A program made the translations under genes and the position numbers. From Eggerthellaceae bacterium (GTDB taxonomy: Bacteria; Actinomycetota; Coriobacteriia; Coriobacteriales; Eggerthellaceae), in contig SUUI01000014.1 in the NCBI GenBank assembly GCA_015062605.1, positions 1-49,886 on the forward strand: a stretch of DNA of 49,886 nucleotides, given 5' to 3'. Positions 41,448 through 49,886 of the stretch are shown here, piece after piece (the stretch's first letter is position 1; the number at the start of each line of letters is the position of its first letter). The notes beneath the pieces are model-generated. The model searched no databases. It was not told where the DNA came from and was given only the letters and a program-made list of their open reading frames with translations.

Positions 41448-43361
41448 ATGAAGCTTGCCGATCACGACAATGCCTGCTGCGTGAGCGTCGAACCGCCACG
41501 ATATGTGGCGGACGTGCTTCGGCGCTTGGCCGATGACGTGCCGAGCGAGAATTGCGGTTACGGCGTACCCGTGCCTCCTGCTCTTAGCGGTTTGAAGGTG
41601 CTTTGCGTCGGCCGCGGAACGCAACGCGAGGCTGTCATCGTCGAGGAATTGGTCGGATCCGAGGGATCCGTTGCCACGATCGATGCGCTCACGGACGCCG
41701 AAGGTTTGACGGGCGAGGCGCGTGCGCTTGCCGATGGCTCGTTCGACCTTGTGGTTGCCAACTGCGCATTCTCTACCGAACGCGATCGAGATGCTGCGCT
41801 CGAATGCGCAGCACGCGTGCTCGTTTCTGGAGGAGAGCTTTTCTCATCCGACTTATTCTGCCATCCTGCTCCTCCAAAAGAATGGGCTGAGGATCCCGAG
41901 CTTGTCGAGGAGGGTTTTGCGGGGGCGTTTTGCGCTGACGATTTCGAACAGAGACTCGTCAAGGCGGGTTTTATCGGAGCGCTTACTGTCTCAACCGAAC
42001 GCGTGAAGGTCATGAACCTCAACATGCAGACGAAGGTGCGTTTCCATCTGTTTGAGCTACGCACATGGCGCGCCATCAAGGATGGCGGGAAGGCGTTGCC
42101 CGATGCCATCGGGGGCGAAAGCAACGTTTGCATGCGCTATTTAGGCACGATTCCCGAGCAACCGAGATATTTCGACTGGTCTGATGGCCTTCGCTTCGTA
42201 AAGGGCAAGCCGAAGACCATTTCTCCTTCCGATGCGTCGCTTATCGCCCAGTCGCGCTACAAAGCGTTCTTCTCGTACGAGACCGCAGAACCTGATGCCG
42301 TAGTCGTTCCCGCGAAAGAACATCGCGATAAACCGTTTTTCATGGAGGACTCCTCGAGTATCGTGATCGATAAGGAGTTCCTCGACGATGCATATAAGCG
42401 TCTCGGCTACAAAAGCTTCGAGGAACGCGTAGGCGAACCTGAGTTGCTTAATACGCATGAGAAGCTCACCACGATGCAGATGAACATCACGTATCGATGC
42501 AACATCGCGTGCAGGCACTGCTTCTTGGAAAGCGGGCCAACCCGTCCCGAGATCATGTCGCATGAGACCATGGAGGATTGCATCCGCGCGTTTAAGGCAG
42601 GTGGATTCGAAAGCATCGACATCACAGGCGGATCGCCCGAATTGCATCCCGATCTCGAATGGCTCATCTGCGAATTCTCCGGTATCGCGAAGGAGATCAT
42701 CGTCCGCACGAACCTCACGATGCTCGATTTGCCCAAGTACTCTCATCTCGTCGACCTGTTCGCCGAGAAGGGCGTTCGCATCATAGCGAGCTTGCCGTTC
42801 TATACCGAGCAAGGCGCCGACGATCAACGTGGCAAGGGCGTCTTCGAGCGCGCGATGCGTGGCATCCGCGAACTGAACAAACGGGGATATGGTATGGGGC
42901 GTGGCCTTGTGCTCGACCTCATGTTCAATGCGGGAGGTCCGTATTTGCCTCCGCCGCAATCAAAGATCGAAGAGGCGTATCGCGCTCGCTTGGAAAAAGA
43001 GCAGGGCATTCATTTCGATAGCTTGCTTGCACTCAATAACTTCTGCTTAGGGCGTTATGCCCACGACCTTATCGAGTCGGGCACCTTCGATGCATATCTG
43101 AGCTTGCTTGCTGATAACTACAACGCACTCGCCGTGACGCGCACGATGTGCTTAAGCCAGGCAAGCGTCGACTATGATGGCCGCATTTACGACTGCGAGC
43201 CGAACCACGCGCTTTCCATGCCTCGGCAAATCGATGGTCGCGACATGACGATCAAGGATCTTGTTAATGGGCAGTTGCCGCCGCGCAAGATCCTCACGAA
43301 CGCTATCTGCTACAGTTGCGTTGCCGGATCGGGCTCGAGCTGCGGTGGTTCGCTGGTATAG
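41448..43361 (+). CDS. ArsM-like methyltransferase fused to ArsS-type radical SAM enzyme
   Basis: A 637-residue fusion. Residues 1-300 resemble arsenite methyltransferases (CGYGVPVPPAL, then VLVSGGELFSSDLFC), but the SAM loop reads VLCVGRGTQREAV instead of D/E-x-G-x-G-x-G, and the Cys ligands are not all obvious. Residues 335-637 match ArsS: Cys351, 355, 358 (CNIACRHC), ITGGSPELHP, YLPPPQSKIEEAY, DGRIYDCEPN and the terminal CYSCVAGSGSSCGGSL. ArsS attaches the 5'-deoxyadenosyl group to dimethylarsenic in arsenosugar synthesis. Here the substrate is unproven. ATG 41448 has AGGA ten bases upstream. Confidence 0.88.
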   Translation: MKLADHDNACCVSVEPPRYVADVLRRLADDVPSENCGYGVPVPPALSGLKVLCVGRGTQREAVIVEELVGSEGSVATIDALTDAEGLTGEARALADGSFDLVVANCAFSTERDRDAALECAARVLVSGGELFSSDLFCHPAPPKEWAEDPELVEEGFAGAFCADDFEQRLVKAGFIGALTVSTERVKVMNLNMQTKVRFHLFELRTWRAIKDGGKALPDAIGGESNVCMRYLGTIPEQPRYFDWSDGLRFVKGKPKTISPSDASLIAQSRYKAFFSYETAEPDAVVVPAKEHRDKPFFMEDSSSIVIDKEFLDDAYKRLGYKSFEERVGEPELLNTHEKLTTMQMNITYRCNIACRHCFLESGPTRPEIMSHETMEDCIRAFKAGGFESIDITGGSPELHPDLEWLICEFSGIAKEIIVRTNLTMLDLPKYSHLVDLFAEKGVRIIASLPFYTEQGADDQRGKGVFERAMRGIRELNKRGYGMGRGLVLDLMFNAGGPYLPPPQSKIEEAYRARLEKEQGIHFDSLLALNNFCLGRYAHDLIESGTFDAYLSLLADNYNALAVTRTMCLSQASVDYDGRIYDCEPNHALSMPRQIDGRDMTIKDLVNGQLPPRKILTNAICYSCVAGSGSSCGGSLV

Positions 43362-43380
43362 GCGGGATAGGAGACAAGGT

Positions 43381-44247
43381 ATGGAGAAGCCTACGGATAA
43401 GACGGTGCACGGATTCGCTACGGATGCGGCGATGTATTTGCGCTCTAAGATCGTCGAAGCGGCGGTTGAATCGAATGCGCCCGTTGAGATTCCCGAAATC
43501 GCCATCGTGCTCGGCAGCGGCTTAGGCTCGCTTGTCGACAAGGTAGAAGATAAGCTGACCATCCCGTTTTCCGACGTACCGCATATGCGCATGACGACGC
43601 AGCGCCTGCATGCGGGCAACTTTGTCATCGGAAAGCTTGGCGGCAAGCAGGTCATCGTGCTGCAGGGACGCTTGCACTTATACGAGGGCTACTCCTCACG
43701 TATCGTCGTATTCCCCGTTTTCATTCTGCATATGCTCGGGGTGAAGACGCTCATCTTGACGAACGCATCCGGGGGTATCAACCTCACGTATTCCGTCGGC
43801 GACATCGTCGCGGTATCGGACCACATCAACTTCATGGGAGTGAATCCTTTACGCGGCGACATAGAGATGGGACGCAAGGCACTCTTTCCCGATATGACCG
43901 ACACGTATACGCCGAAATTGCGAGAATTGGCGTGCACACAGGCCAAAGCATGCGGCATCGATTTGCACGAAGGCGTCTATATCGGCGTTGCCGGGCCATC
44001 GCTTGAGACGCCTGCGGAAATCCGTGCATTCCGCGTGCTCGGTGCTGACTTGGTTGGTATGTCAACGGTTCTAGAGGCGATTGCCGCACGCGATTGCAAG
44101 ATGGAGATACTTGCGCTCTCGCTTGTGACCAATATGGCAGCGGGTGTTTTAGATGAACCCATCTCGGGCGAGGAAATCGTCGCGACGGCGAAAAGACGCG
44201 CTACCGATTTGGGAAACCTCATCGAGGGCATTGTCGCGAGCGTATAA
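43381..44247 (+). CDS. punA: purine nucleoside phosphorylase
   Basis: A 288-residue class I phosphorylase of the cytoplasm: VLGSGLGSL, RLHAGNFVIGKLGGKQV, QGRLHLYEGY, TNASGGIN, GPSLETPAEIRA and VGMSTVLEAIAA line the phosphate and purine sites. It cleaves (deoxy)inosine- or guanosine-type nucleosides. ATG at 43381 has AGGAGA upstream. Between a radical SAM enzyme and a deaminase it may split a nucleoside product made by those neighbours. Confidence 0.93.
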   Translation: MEKPTDKTVHGFATDAAMYLRSKIVEAAVESNAPVEIPEIAIVLGSGLGSLVDKVEDKLTIPFSDVPHMRMTTQRLHAGNFVIGKLGGKQVIVLQGRLHLYEGYSSRIVVFPVFILHMLGVKTLILTNASGGINLTYSVGDIVAVSDHINFMGVNPLRGDIEMGRKALFPDMTDTYTPKLRELACTQAKACGIDLHEGVYIGVAGPSLETPAEIRAFRVLGADLVGMSTVLEAIAARDCKMEILALSLVTNMAAGVLDEPISGEEIVATAKRRATDLGNLIEGIVASV

Positions 44248-44273
44248 AAGAGCATCAAGAGAAAGGCACCATC

Positions 44274-45569
44274 ATGCTCTTCAAAGACATCAGCATCTTG
44301 GACGAGAATTTCGATCACAAAGCTCACCAGTGGGTTGGCGTGAAAGACGGCAAGATAGCCTATATCGGCGACGTGCCACCTGCTGATGCTGCCGAATATG
44401 GCGAAGTGTATGACGGCGCCAATCGTTTGATGATGCCTGCGATGTATAACGCCCATGCGCATTCTCCCATGACGCTTCTTCGGGGCTATGCTGAGAATGC
44501 TACGCTGCACGATTGGCTGAACAAGCTCGTTTGGCCGTTCGAGGCTAAGATCACAGCGGAAGATTATCATTCGGCGACCTTGCTTTCCTGCGCGGAGATG
44601 GCACGTTATGGCGTTGTTAGCTTCAGCGATATGTACTTCCGTGCTGAGCAACGTGCGGAAGCTATCATCGAAGCCGGCCTGAAGGCGAATCTCGCGGATG
44701 GTGTTATCGCGTTCGATCCGGATAAGCCCTATAGCGACTACGATGCGTACCAGGTGTACGAGACCGCACTTCCCAAACTGCACGGCGCCGACGATGGCCG
44801 CATCCTCATGGACCAGACCATACATGCCGAGTACACGACGGTCGATCCAGTGGTTCGCGACATCATCGCATACGCGAAGGAGCACGGATTAGGTGTGCAG
44901 CTGCACGTTTCTGAAACGCAATCCGAGCATGAGGAGTGCAAGGGCCGCAAAAACGGCATGACCCCCGTGCAGTATTTCGAAAGCGTCGGGCTCTTTGACG
45001 TGCGCACCGTCGCCGCGCACTGCGTGTGGGTCGAGGATGCCGATATGGCCATCATGAAGGAGCACGGCGTGTTCGTGGCTTCGAATCCTGCGAGCAACCT
45101 AAAGCTCGGCAGCGGCTTCGCGCCGATTCCAAAGATGCTCGCACGAGGCTTGAACGTATGCATCGGCACCGACGGCATGGCCTCGAACAACAATCACGAT
45201 ATGTTCCAGGACATGTACCTGTTCGCGATGATTCATAAGGGCATAGGCGATCCGACGGTGGTCACGCCGAAGGAGACCATCCGTGCCGCAACGCGTATGG
45301 GTGCGCTGGCGCAGGGGCGTACGGATTGCGGTCTGATTAAAGAAGGCTTCAAGGCCGACCTTGCCGTATTGGATACGAGCGGTCCGAGTTGGTGGCCGAT
45401 GACGGATCCGTTGTGCAACCTCGTATACGCCGGGCATGGTTCAGACGTTGTGCTCACTATGTGCGATGGTCGTGTCGTGTATCGCGATGGGGAGTGGCCG
45501 CGCTTCGATATCGAGCGCGTCAAGGCCGAGGTGAGCGCGCGCACCAAGCGCATCATCTCCGAGCTGTAA
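44274..45569 (+). CDS. amidohydrolase: SAH/MTA/5'-deoxyadenosine deaminase (MtaD/DadD type)
   Basis: A 431-residue zinc amidohydrolase. NAHAHSPMTLLRGYAE holds the first metal histidines; HVSETQSEHEEC, AAHCVWV and GTDGMASNNNHD supply the remaining ligands. The family deaminates S-adenosylhomocysteine, methylthioadenosine and 5'-deoxyadenosine. GAAAGGCAC precedes the ATG. It follows punA by 26 bases. Since radical SAM and methyl transfer yield 5'-deoxyadenosine and SAH, the pair could recycle them. Confidence 0.92.
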   Translation: MLFKDISILDENFDHKAHQWVGVKDGKIAYIGDVPPADAAEYGEVYDGANRLMMPAMYNAHAHSPMTLLRGYAENATLHDWLNKLVWPFEAKITAEDYHSATLLSCAEMARYGVVSFSDMYFRAEQRAEAIIEAGLKANLADGVIAFDPDKPYSDYDAYQVYETALPKLHGADDGRILMDQTIHAEYTTVDPVVRDIIAYAKEHGLGVQLHVSETQSEHEECKGRKNGMTPVQYFESVGLFDVRTVAAHCVWVEDADMAIMKEHGVFVASNPASNLKLGSGFAPIPKMLARGLNVCIGTDGMASNNNHDMFQDMYLFAMIHKGIGDPTVVTPKETIRAATRMGALAQGRTDCGLIKEGFKADLAVLDTSGPSWWPMTDPLCNLVYAGHGSDVVLTMCDGRVVYRDGEWPRFDIERVKAEVSARTKRIISEL

Positions 45570-45593
45570 GAGTTCAAGAATCGAGCGTATGGG

Positions 45594-45621
45594 GCGCCTG
45601 CTTGCAGGCGCTCTTTTCGTT
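45594..45621 (+). terminator. intrinsic terminator
   Basis: GCGCCTG (45594-45600), loop CTTG, CAGGCGC (45605-45611), followed by TCTTTTCGTTT. It ends the CobW-to-deaminase operon. Confidence 0.88.
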
Positions 45622-46062
45622 TGGAGCCCCTGTTTGCGAAGAACCGCGAAAGCTGGCATCTAAGGCTTACAACTCCATTTTTTGTCCTGTTCTAGGCGGA
45701 TGAGAGAACGGTAATTTGCCCTAGAGGGCGGTTTCCTTACGACTTCCTCACTGCATGCTTAGCGCTTGATCCGAAATCTGCTTCTGCAGGTTAATCCCCA
45801 ACCGTGGAAAAACGTGGAAAATGCCGCAAAAAGCACCGATGCGGCGTTTCAAAGTGCCTGATTAAACAGAAAAGTGCCATATCGGTGCGAAGTGTGTCCG
45901 TTCGGTAAACTTTTCAAACAAAAAACGAAAGAAAGTGTTTTCAAGGATTGCACTTTAAGGTAGCATTAGTCTGTCTATAACTATGTCCAAACTATGCTCT
46001 TTTTTGGTCATTGCGGTAGGCAACAAGGTCGTCGGTATTGGTTTGTAGGAAACGGGGTAATT
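45622..46062 (+). other. long leader or promoter region of the adhesin gene
   Basis: No gene was found in these 441 bases. GCACCGAT (45833-45840) and ATCGGTGC (45881-45888) form a distant inverted repeat; GTGGAAAA occurs twice near 45805. TATAAC at about 45975 is a possible -10. No known riboswitch core was recognised. Confidence 0.4.
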
Positions 46063-49000
46063 ATGGAGAAGATTAGAAGGAAAACACAGACAAAACGAAA
46101 GACTCCTTTTATCAAAACGCTTCTCATCACGATGCTCGCAACAGTTGCTCTCGTTGCAGGCGGCGTGTCGATGGCGTACGGCGCAGAAACTGATGCTCCT
46201 GCGTTTGCGAAGAAATTGGTCGACAATGGGGACGGTACGTACACCTTGTCACTCAATGTGACGGGTGCTAAGGAATCGTCAACCGTCGAAACCGTAAACA
46301 AGGCGAACGTCATCCTTGTTTTGGACACGTCGAGCTCGATGTACAACTCTGCGGGTAGTACGTACTATACGGTACCCGGCATTCCCGGCAATCCCAACAC
46401 CGGAGGCGTGAATGCGACGTATTATCGTCAAAATGGCGCTGGTTATTCTCAGGTCTACTATAGAAACGGCAATTGGTACACCTCGCAAAATGGTGGAACC
46501 CAGTTTACTGGTCCGTTCTATTCAACCTCCCGCTTCTGGGCAGAATACCATGCGCTGACCGATGATGGCGGTATCGTCGATAGCCTTCTTGCTCAGAATA
46601 CGACGATAAACCCAGACATCATCGAAATCGGCATTGCCTCGTTTGGTGGAGCAGGTGAGACAAATCTTGATTTCAGCGGATCTAGCAATACGAATGCCGC
46701 CGCTATCAAGAATGTCATCAGCGGACTTAGCGTTACGCAAGGCACCAACTGGGAAGAGGGACTGATCGAAGCCCATAATATCTATAACACCCTCTCAGCC
46801 GATGAGAAAGAAAACGAGACGACTTACGTTGTCTTCCTGACCGACGGTCAACCGACGACGCATTATAACGACCACTCTGTGAGCCAAGATGTCTCTGCCG
46901 AATTCGACGCAGCGAAAGACAATGCTCGCTCTCTCGTGGCAGATGATGGCGCAGAGTTCTACGGCGTTTTCACATGGGGCGACCAGCGATACTATCAGTG
47001 CGTCCAGAGCCTTGTTGGTTATGCCTATACGGGAACAGGTAATTACGACACCGGTGACCAGGGCAAAGGCAGCAACGTCTTCAATGCGACAAGCACCCAA
47101 GCGCTTATCGATGCGTTGAAGCAGATTGCTGATGTGATTACGAATAACGTCGGCTACACCGATACTGGAGTCCATGACGGCGTTACTTCCATGACTTCTT
47201 CCTCCGTGAAGGCAAACGCTTCCGGCACTGTCACGGGTGTGAAGTATTATCGCAGCGGCGGAAGCTATGGAGAGGCAGATCCCGACGCTGGTAATTACGG
47301 AACCGAGTGGGAAGACGCCCCCGAGGCTTCCATCGGAGAAGATGGCGTAATCAATTGGGAGCTCGGCGATGGCTTCGACCTTGAGGATAAAGTTACCTAT
47401 ACGATGACTTTCGTCGTCTGGCCCAAGCAGGCGTCCCTTGACCTCGTTGCCGATCTCAACAATGGGATCAGGTCCTACGATAGCCTGACTCCGGATGAAA
47501 AATCCCAGATCACGGTATCTGGAGGCAAGTACTACCTCAAAACCAACACCGATTTCCCATCAGTTACCTACAAGACCTATACCGAAGAGGTTGACGACTC
47601 CGGCCAGCCTATCCCTGGAACGCGCGTCGAATCAGATTTGAAGACTTCTGAAATCGCCAACCCCGATCCTGTTGGCCTTGCAGAGGAAAAGCTGAATGCT
47701 CTCAAGATTTGGGAAGACTCGCTTGACCCGAGCCAGCGTGAGGACGTCGGCGATTCCGTAACGCTCTACCTCATGGTTGATGGCGATTACTATTACGTCG
47801 ATGAAGATGGCAAGCCCATAGGTGTTACGCTTCAGAAGAGCGAGGATTGGGAAAAGTCCGATTACATCAGCATCGCTCCTGGCATCATGGTAACCGAAGA
47901 TAGCCCGGCGTATGATCCTAATGCTACGCAGGTTACTTACGACGGCGTTACATATGCGCTTATCGAAGAGGGCCATGACTATGTCTTCAAAGAGAGCGAA
48001 AGCGACAAGCATTTCGAACTGACAGCGTATCATCATCATCCCATGATTATGGGTGAGAACACAGACGGTTCGCTTCATGTTGTGGACGTGATCTTTACTT
48101 ATGCTGCTGATGGTAAGACCATCACCGGTATTGAAGACATCAAAGAGCTTTCAGATAGCCTTTCTGCAACCAACACCCTGAAGGGCGGCATCAATATTAC
48201 CAAGGTAGTAGTTGACGAAGAAGGCGAAGCGATTGATGACTTGAATCCCTTCGAGATTAAGATCACTATGACCGATCCTGATGGCAATGCTCTTCCGACC
48301 AAGACGGTTGCAGAGGGAGATCCGCAGGCTGGTACCGAGTACACCATCGACTATCGTATTTACTATGGTCCGAACAATCCCAACTACGATGCGGCTTCCA
48401 GCGATAACCGCTCCGACCACATCTACAAGACCGGTACCGAGTTCACCGAAACTATCTATGTTGGCGATGTGATTCGTATCGTTAACGTTGAAGACGACAC
48501 GATTTACACCGTGACCGAGACTGCACCTACGGGTTACGAGTACGTAAGCACCACCTATGAAATCGCTTACGGTGGAAAAGCAGAGAATCGCAAAGCGGAT
48601 CCCGATCATCAGGTTCAGGGCAACTCTGCAAGCTATGCGGAAGTGACCAACAAATACACCTTCGGCGATCTTGAAGTCTCCAAGACCGTTACTGTCCCCG
48701 CTGGATACACGAAGGATGCTTCTAAGGAATTCGAATTCACGTTCAAGCTGTTCTCCGACGAGAACAAGACCACTGAGCTCGAGGGCCAGAAGTACAACTA
48801 CACTATTACGCCGGCCAGTGGCTCCGCAACTGAAGGAACCATTACCGAGGGCGGTACTTTCAAGCTGAAGGATGGCGACACGATCAAGTTCGAGAAGCTG
48901 CCCGAGGCTGCTTACTATGAAGTCACCGAGACCACTCCGGCCGGTTACACGATTTCTTCCAAGACTGGCGATACCGGTACTATCGTAAAGAACGAAACCG

Positions 49001-49886
49001 CATCGGCTGCGTTCACCAATGCCTATAGCGCTTCTGGCAAGGTTGATCCGCCGGTGAAGAAGGACATCACCGGTACCGAAGAGCTTTATAACAAGGGCGA
49101 CTTCACGTTCGTCATCGCGAATACGGCTGCTCCTACGGGTGTGACCGCCCCGATGCCTACCAACACGTCCATCACCAACAGCGCCACCTATGAGCTCGAC
49201 GACAAGGAAGGCTACTACGAGTTCGGTGAGATCACCTTTACCGTTCCGGGTACCTACACCTATTCCGTAACTGAGTCCGGTAGCGTTCTGGGTGTCACTA
49301 ACGACTCCGAAGCAACCAAGACCATCACATTCACCGTTACCGATAACGGCGATGGCACCTTGTCCGTGGATCCGGCTACCGATAGTGCCGTTTTCGCCTT
49401 CACCAACGCGTACAAGACCGGTAGGTTGGAAATCACCAAGACTGTTGTGAACGCGGCCAATCCTGAGGACAACACCAAGTTCACGTTCACCGTTACGTTT
49501 GCCGATGCAACGGGTGCAGCTATTGAAGGCAGCTTCCCGTACACCATCGGCGATAGCGCAACTGGCACCATCGCATCTGGCGGAACCGTCCAGCTTGCCA
49601 ATGGTGAAACCGCCATTATCACTGAGCTTCCCGATGGCGTGACCTATACCGTAACCGAGACTGTAATTGATGGTTATACGCCCGATAAGACTTCTGCCAC
49701 TGGCACTATCGATGATGAGCAGGCTGCTGCAGTAGAATTCATCAACACCTATTCTGCTGAGGGCGAGGAGTCCATCACCGTGACCAAGGAGCTCGCTGGC
49801 GCCGCATGGCCCACCGGCAAGACCCTGACCCTCACCCTGACCGGCGAAGACGACGAGACCCCGATGCCGGAGACCACGACCGCGAC
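46063..49886 (+). CDS. large vWA-domain pilin/adhesin with DUF7601-like domains (3' truncated)
   Basis: At least 1274 residues; the frame runs off the window. A signal peptide (LLITMLATVALVAGGVSMAYG) comes first. The vWA domain starts near 80 with the metal-ion site DTSSSM (Asp88) and LTDGQ near 261; it contains an unusual Tyr/Gly/Asn-rich insertion (about 95-160). After about 520, beta domains follow: one Cna-B-like, a DUF7601-type at about 868-985, a Spy0128/FctA-like pilin domain at 986-1118 and a second DUF7601-type at 1119-1232. Threonine-rich, few Cys. Isopeptide-linked adhesion at the cell wall is likely; the sortase signal is outside the window. AGGAAACGGGG precedes the ATG. Confidence 0.92.
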   Translation, partial: MEKIRRKTQTKRKTPFIKTLLITMLATVALVAGGVSMAYGAETDAPAFAKKLVDNGDGTYTLSLNVTGAKESSTVETVNKANVILVLDTSSSMYNSAGSTYYTVPGIPGNPNTGGVNATYYRQNGAGYSQVYYRNGNWYTSQNGGTQFTGPFYSTSRFWAEYHALTDDGGIVDSLLAQNTTINPDIIEIGIASFGGAGETNLDFSGSSNTNAAAIKNVISGLSVTQGTNWEEGLIEAHNIYNTLSADEKENETTYVVFLTDGQPTTHYNDHSVSQDVSAEFDAAKDNARSLVADDGAEFYGVFTWGDQRYYQCVQSLVGYAYTGTGNYDTGDQGKGSNVFNATSTQALIDALKQIADVITNNVGYTDTGVHDGVTSMTSSSVKANASGTVTGVKYYRSGGSYGEADPDAGNYGTEWEDAPEASIGEDGVINWELGDGFDLEDKVTYTMTFVVWPKQASLDLVADLNNGIRSYDSLTPDEKSQITVSGGKYYLKTNTDFPSVTYKTYTEEVDDSGQPIPGTRVESDLKTSEIANPDPVGLAEEKLNALKIWEDSLDPSQREDVGDSVTLYLMVDGDYYYVDEDGKPIGVTLQKSEDWEKSDYISIAPGIMVTEDSPAYDPNATQVTYDGVTYALIEEGHDYVFKESESDKHFELTAYHHHPMIMGENTDGSLHVVDVIFTYAADGKTITGIEDIKELSDSLSATNTLKGGINITKVVVDEEGEAIDDLNPFEIKITMTDPDGNALPTKTVAEGDPQAGTEYTIDYRIYYGPNNPNYDAASSDNRSDHIYKTGTEFTETIYVGDVIRIVNVEDDTIYTVTETAPTGYEYVSTTYEIAYGGKAENRKADPDHQVQGNSASYAEVTNKYTFGDLEVSKTVTVPAGYTKDASKEFEFTFKLFSDENKTTELEGQKYNYTITPASGSATEGTITEGGTFKLKDGDTIKFEKLPEAAYYEVTETTPAGYTISSKTGDTGTIVKNETASAAFTNAYSASGKVDPPVKKDITGTEELYNKGDFTFVIANTAAPTGVTAPMPTNTSITNSATYELDDKEGYYEFGEITFTVPGTYTYSVTESGSVLGVTNDSEATKTITFTVTDNGDGTLSVDPATDSAVFAFTNAYKTGRLEITKTVVNAANPEDNTKFTFTVTFADATGAAIEGSFPYTIGDSATGTIASGGTVQLANGETAIITELPDGVTYTVTETVIDGYTPDKTSATGTIDDEQAAAVEFINTYSAEGEESITVTKELAGAAWPTGKTLTLTLTGEDDETPMPETTTA

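Noticed and set aside
45622-46062. c-di-GMP riboswitch before the adhesin
   Set aside because: Such switches often precede adhesin genes, but the conserved GEMM core could not be found.

Overview
The window looks like chromosome from a monoderm, anaerobic actinobacterium of the class Coriobacteriia, perhaps Eggerthellaceae. This rests on gene content and style: DUF6110-type and DUF2149 proteins, Tat lipoproteins, a Cna-B/DUF7601-type surface adhesin, no outer-membrane genes, and moderate-to-high G+C judged by eye. The genus cannot be named from the sequence alone. No rRNA, tRNA, CRISPR array, integrase or insertion sequence was found.

Layout. 1-5.6 kb: a small unknown protein and an ADP-ribosylglycohydrolase, a TetR regulator, an orphan VirD4/TraG-like ATPase, an unknown protein and a HIT hydrolase. 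5.8-11.4 kb: a promoter, cobalamin riboswitch and intrinsic terminator precede five genes: three secreted, membrane-anchored proteins (at least two with NEAT-like domains), an ExbB/TolQ-like channel subunit and a DUF2149 protein that resembles ExbD. This reads as a corrinoid or metal-complex uptake machine built for a cell without an outer membrane. 11.4-13.9 kb: a P1B-type ATPase lacking the CPC motif, with a PacL-like small partner. 14-18.1 kb: a MacB/FtsX-type ABC system preceded by three direct repeats at exact 21-bp spacing; its permease carries an unusual extracellular repeat domain. 18.1-24.7 kb: a short-chain dehydrogenase, then copper resistance (CsoR, CopA, CopZ) and zinc/cadmium export (P-type ATPase, separate HMA protein, ArsR), each with a recognisable promoter and operator.

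24.8-33.6 kb: a TcmP-like methyltransferase and an ATC-hydrolase-like protein diverge from an operon of two ABC half-transporters of IrtAB/YbtPQ type, a complete ECF transporter (MptD-type S, T, fused A-A') and a membrane-anchored methyltransferase. This is probably a metallophore or small-cofactor uptake locus. 33.6-35.2 kb: a radical SAM/SPASM enzyme translationally coupled to a Tat-exported lipoprotein with seven VYGPP repeats. This is the best candidate for an undescribed peptide- or protein-modification system. 35.3-36.2 kb: an MNT-HEPN toxin-antitoxin pair whose antitoxin seems to carry an N-terminal ribbon-helix-helix-like region.

36.2-45.6 kb: an SsuABC/Tau-like ABC importer with a Cys-rich DUF5714 protein diverges from a CobW-type GTPase, an ArsM-like/ArsS-type radical SAM fusion, a purine nucleoside phosphorylase and an MtaD/DadD-type deaminase. 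The set suggests import of a small anion or organo-compound, SAM-dependent modification, and processing of the nucleoside products. 46.1 kb to the end: a large vWA adhesin that runs off the window.
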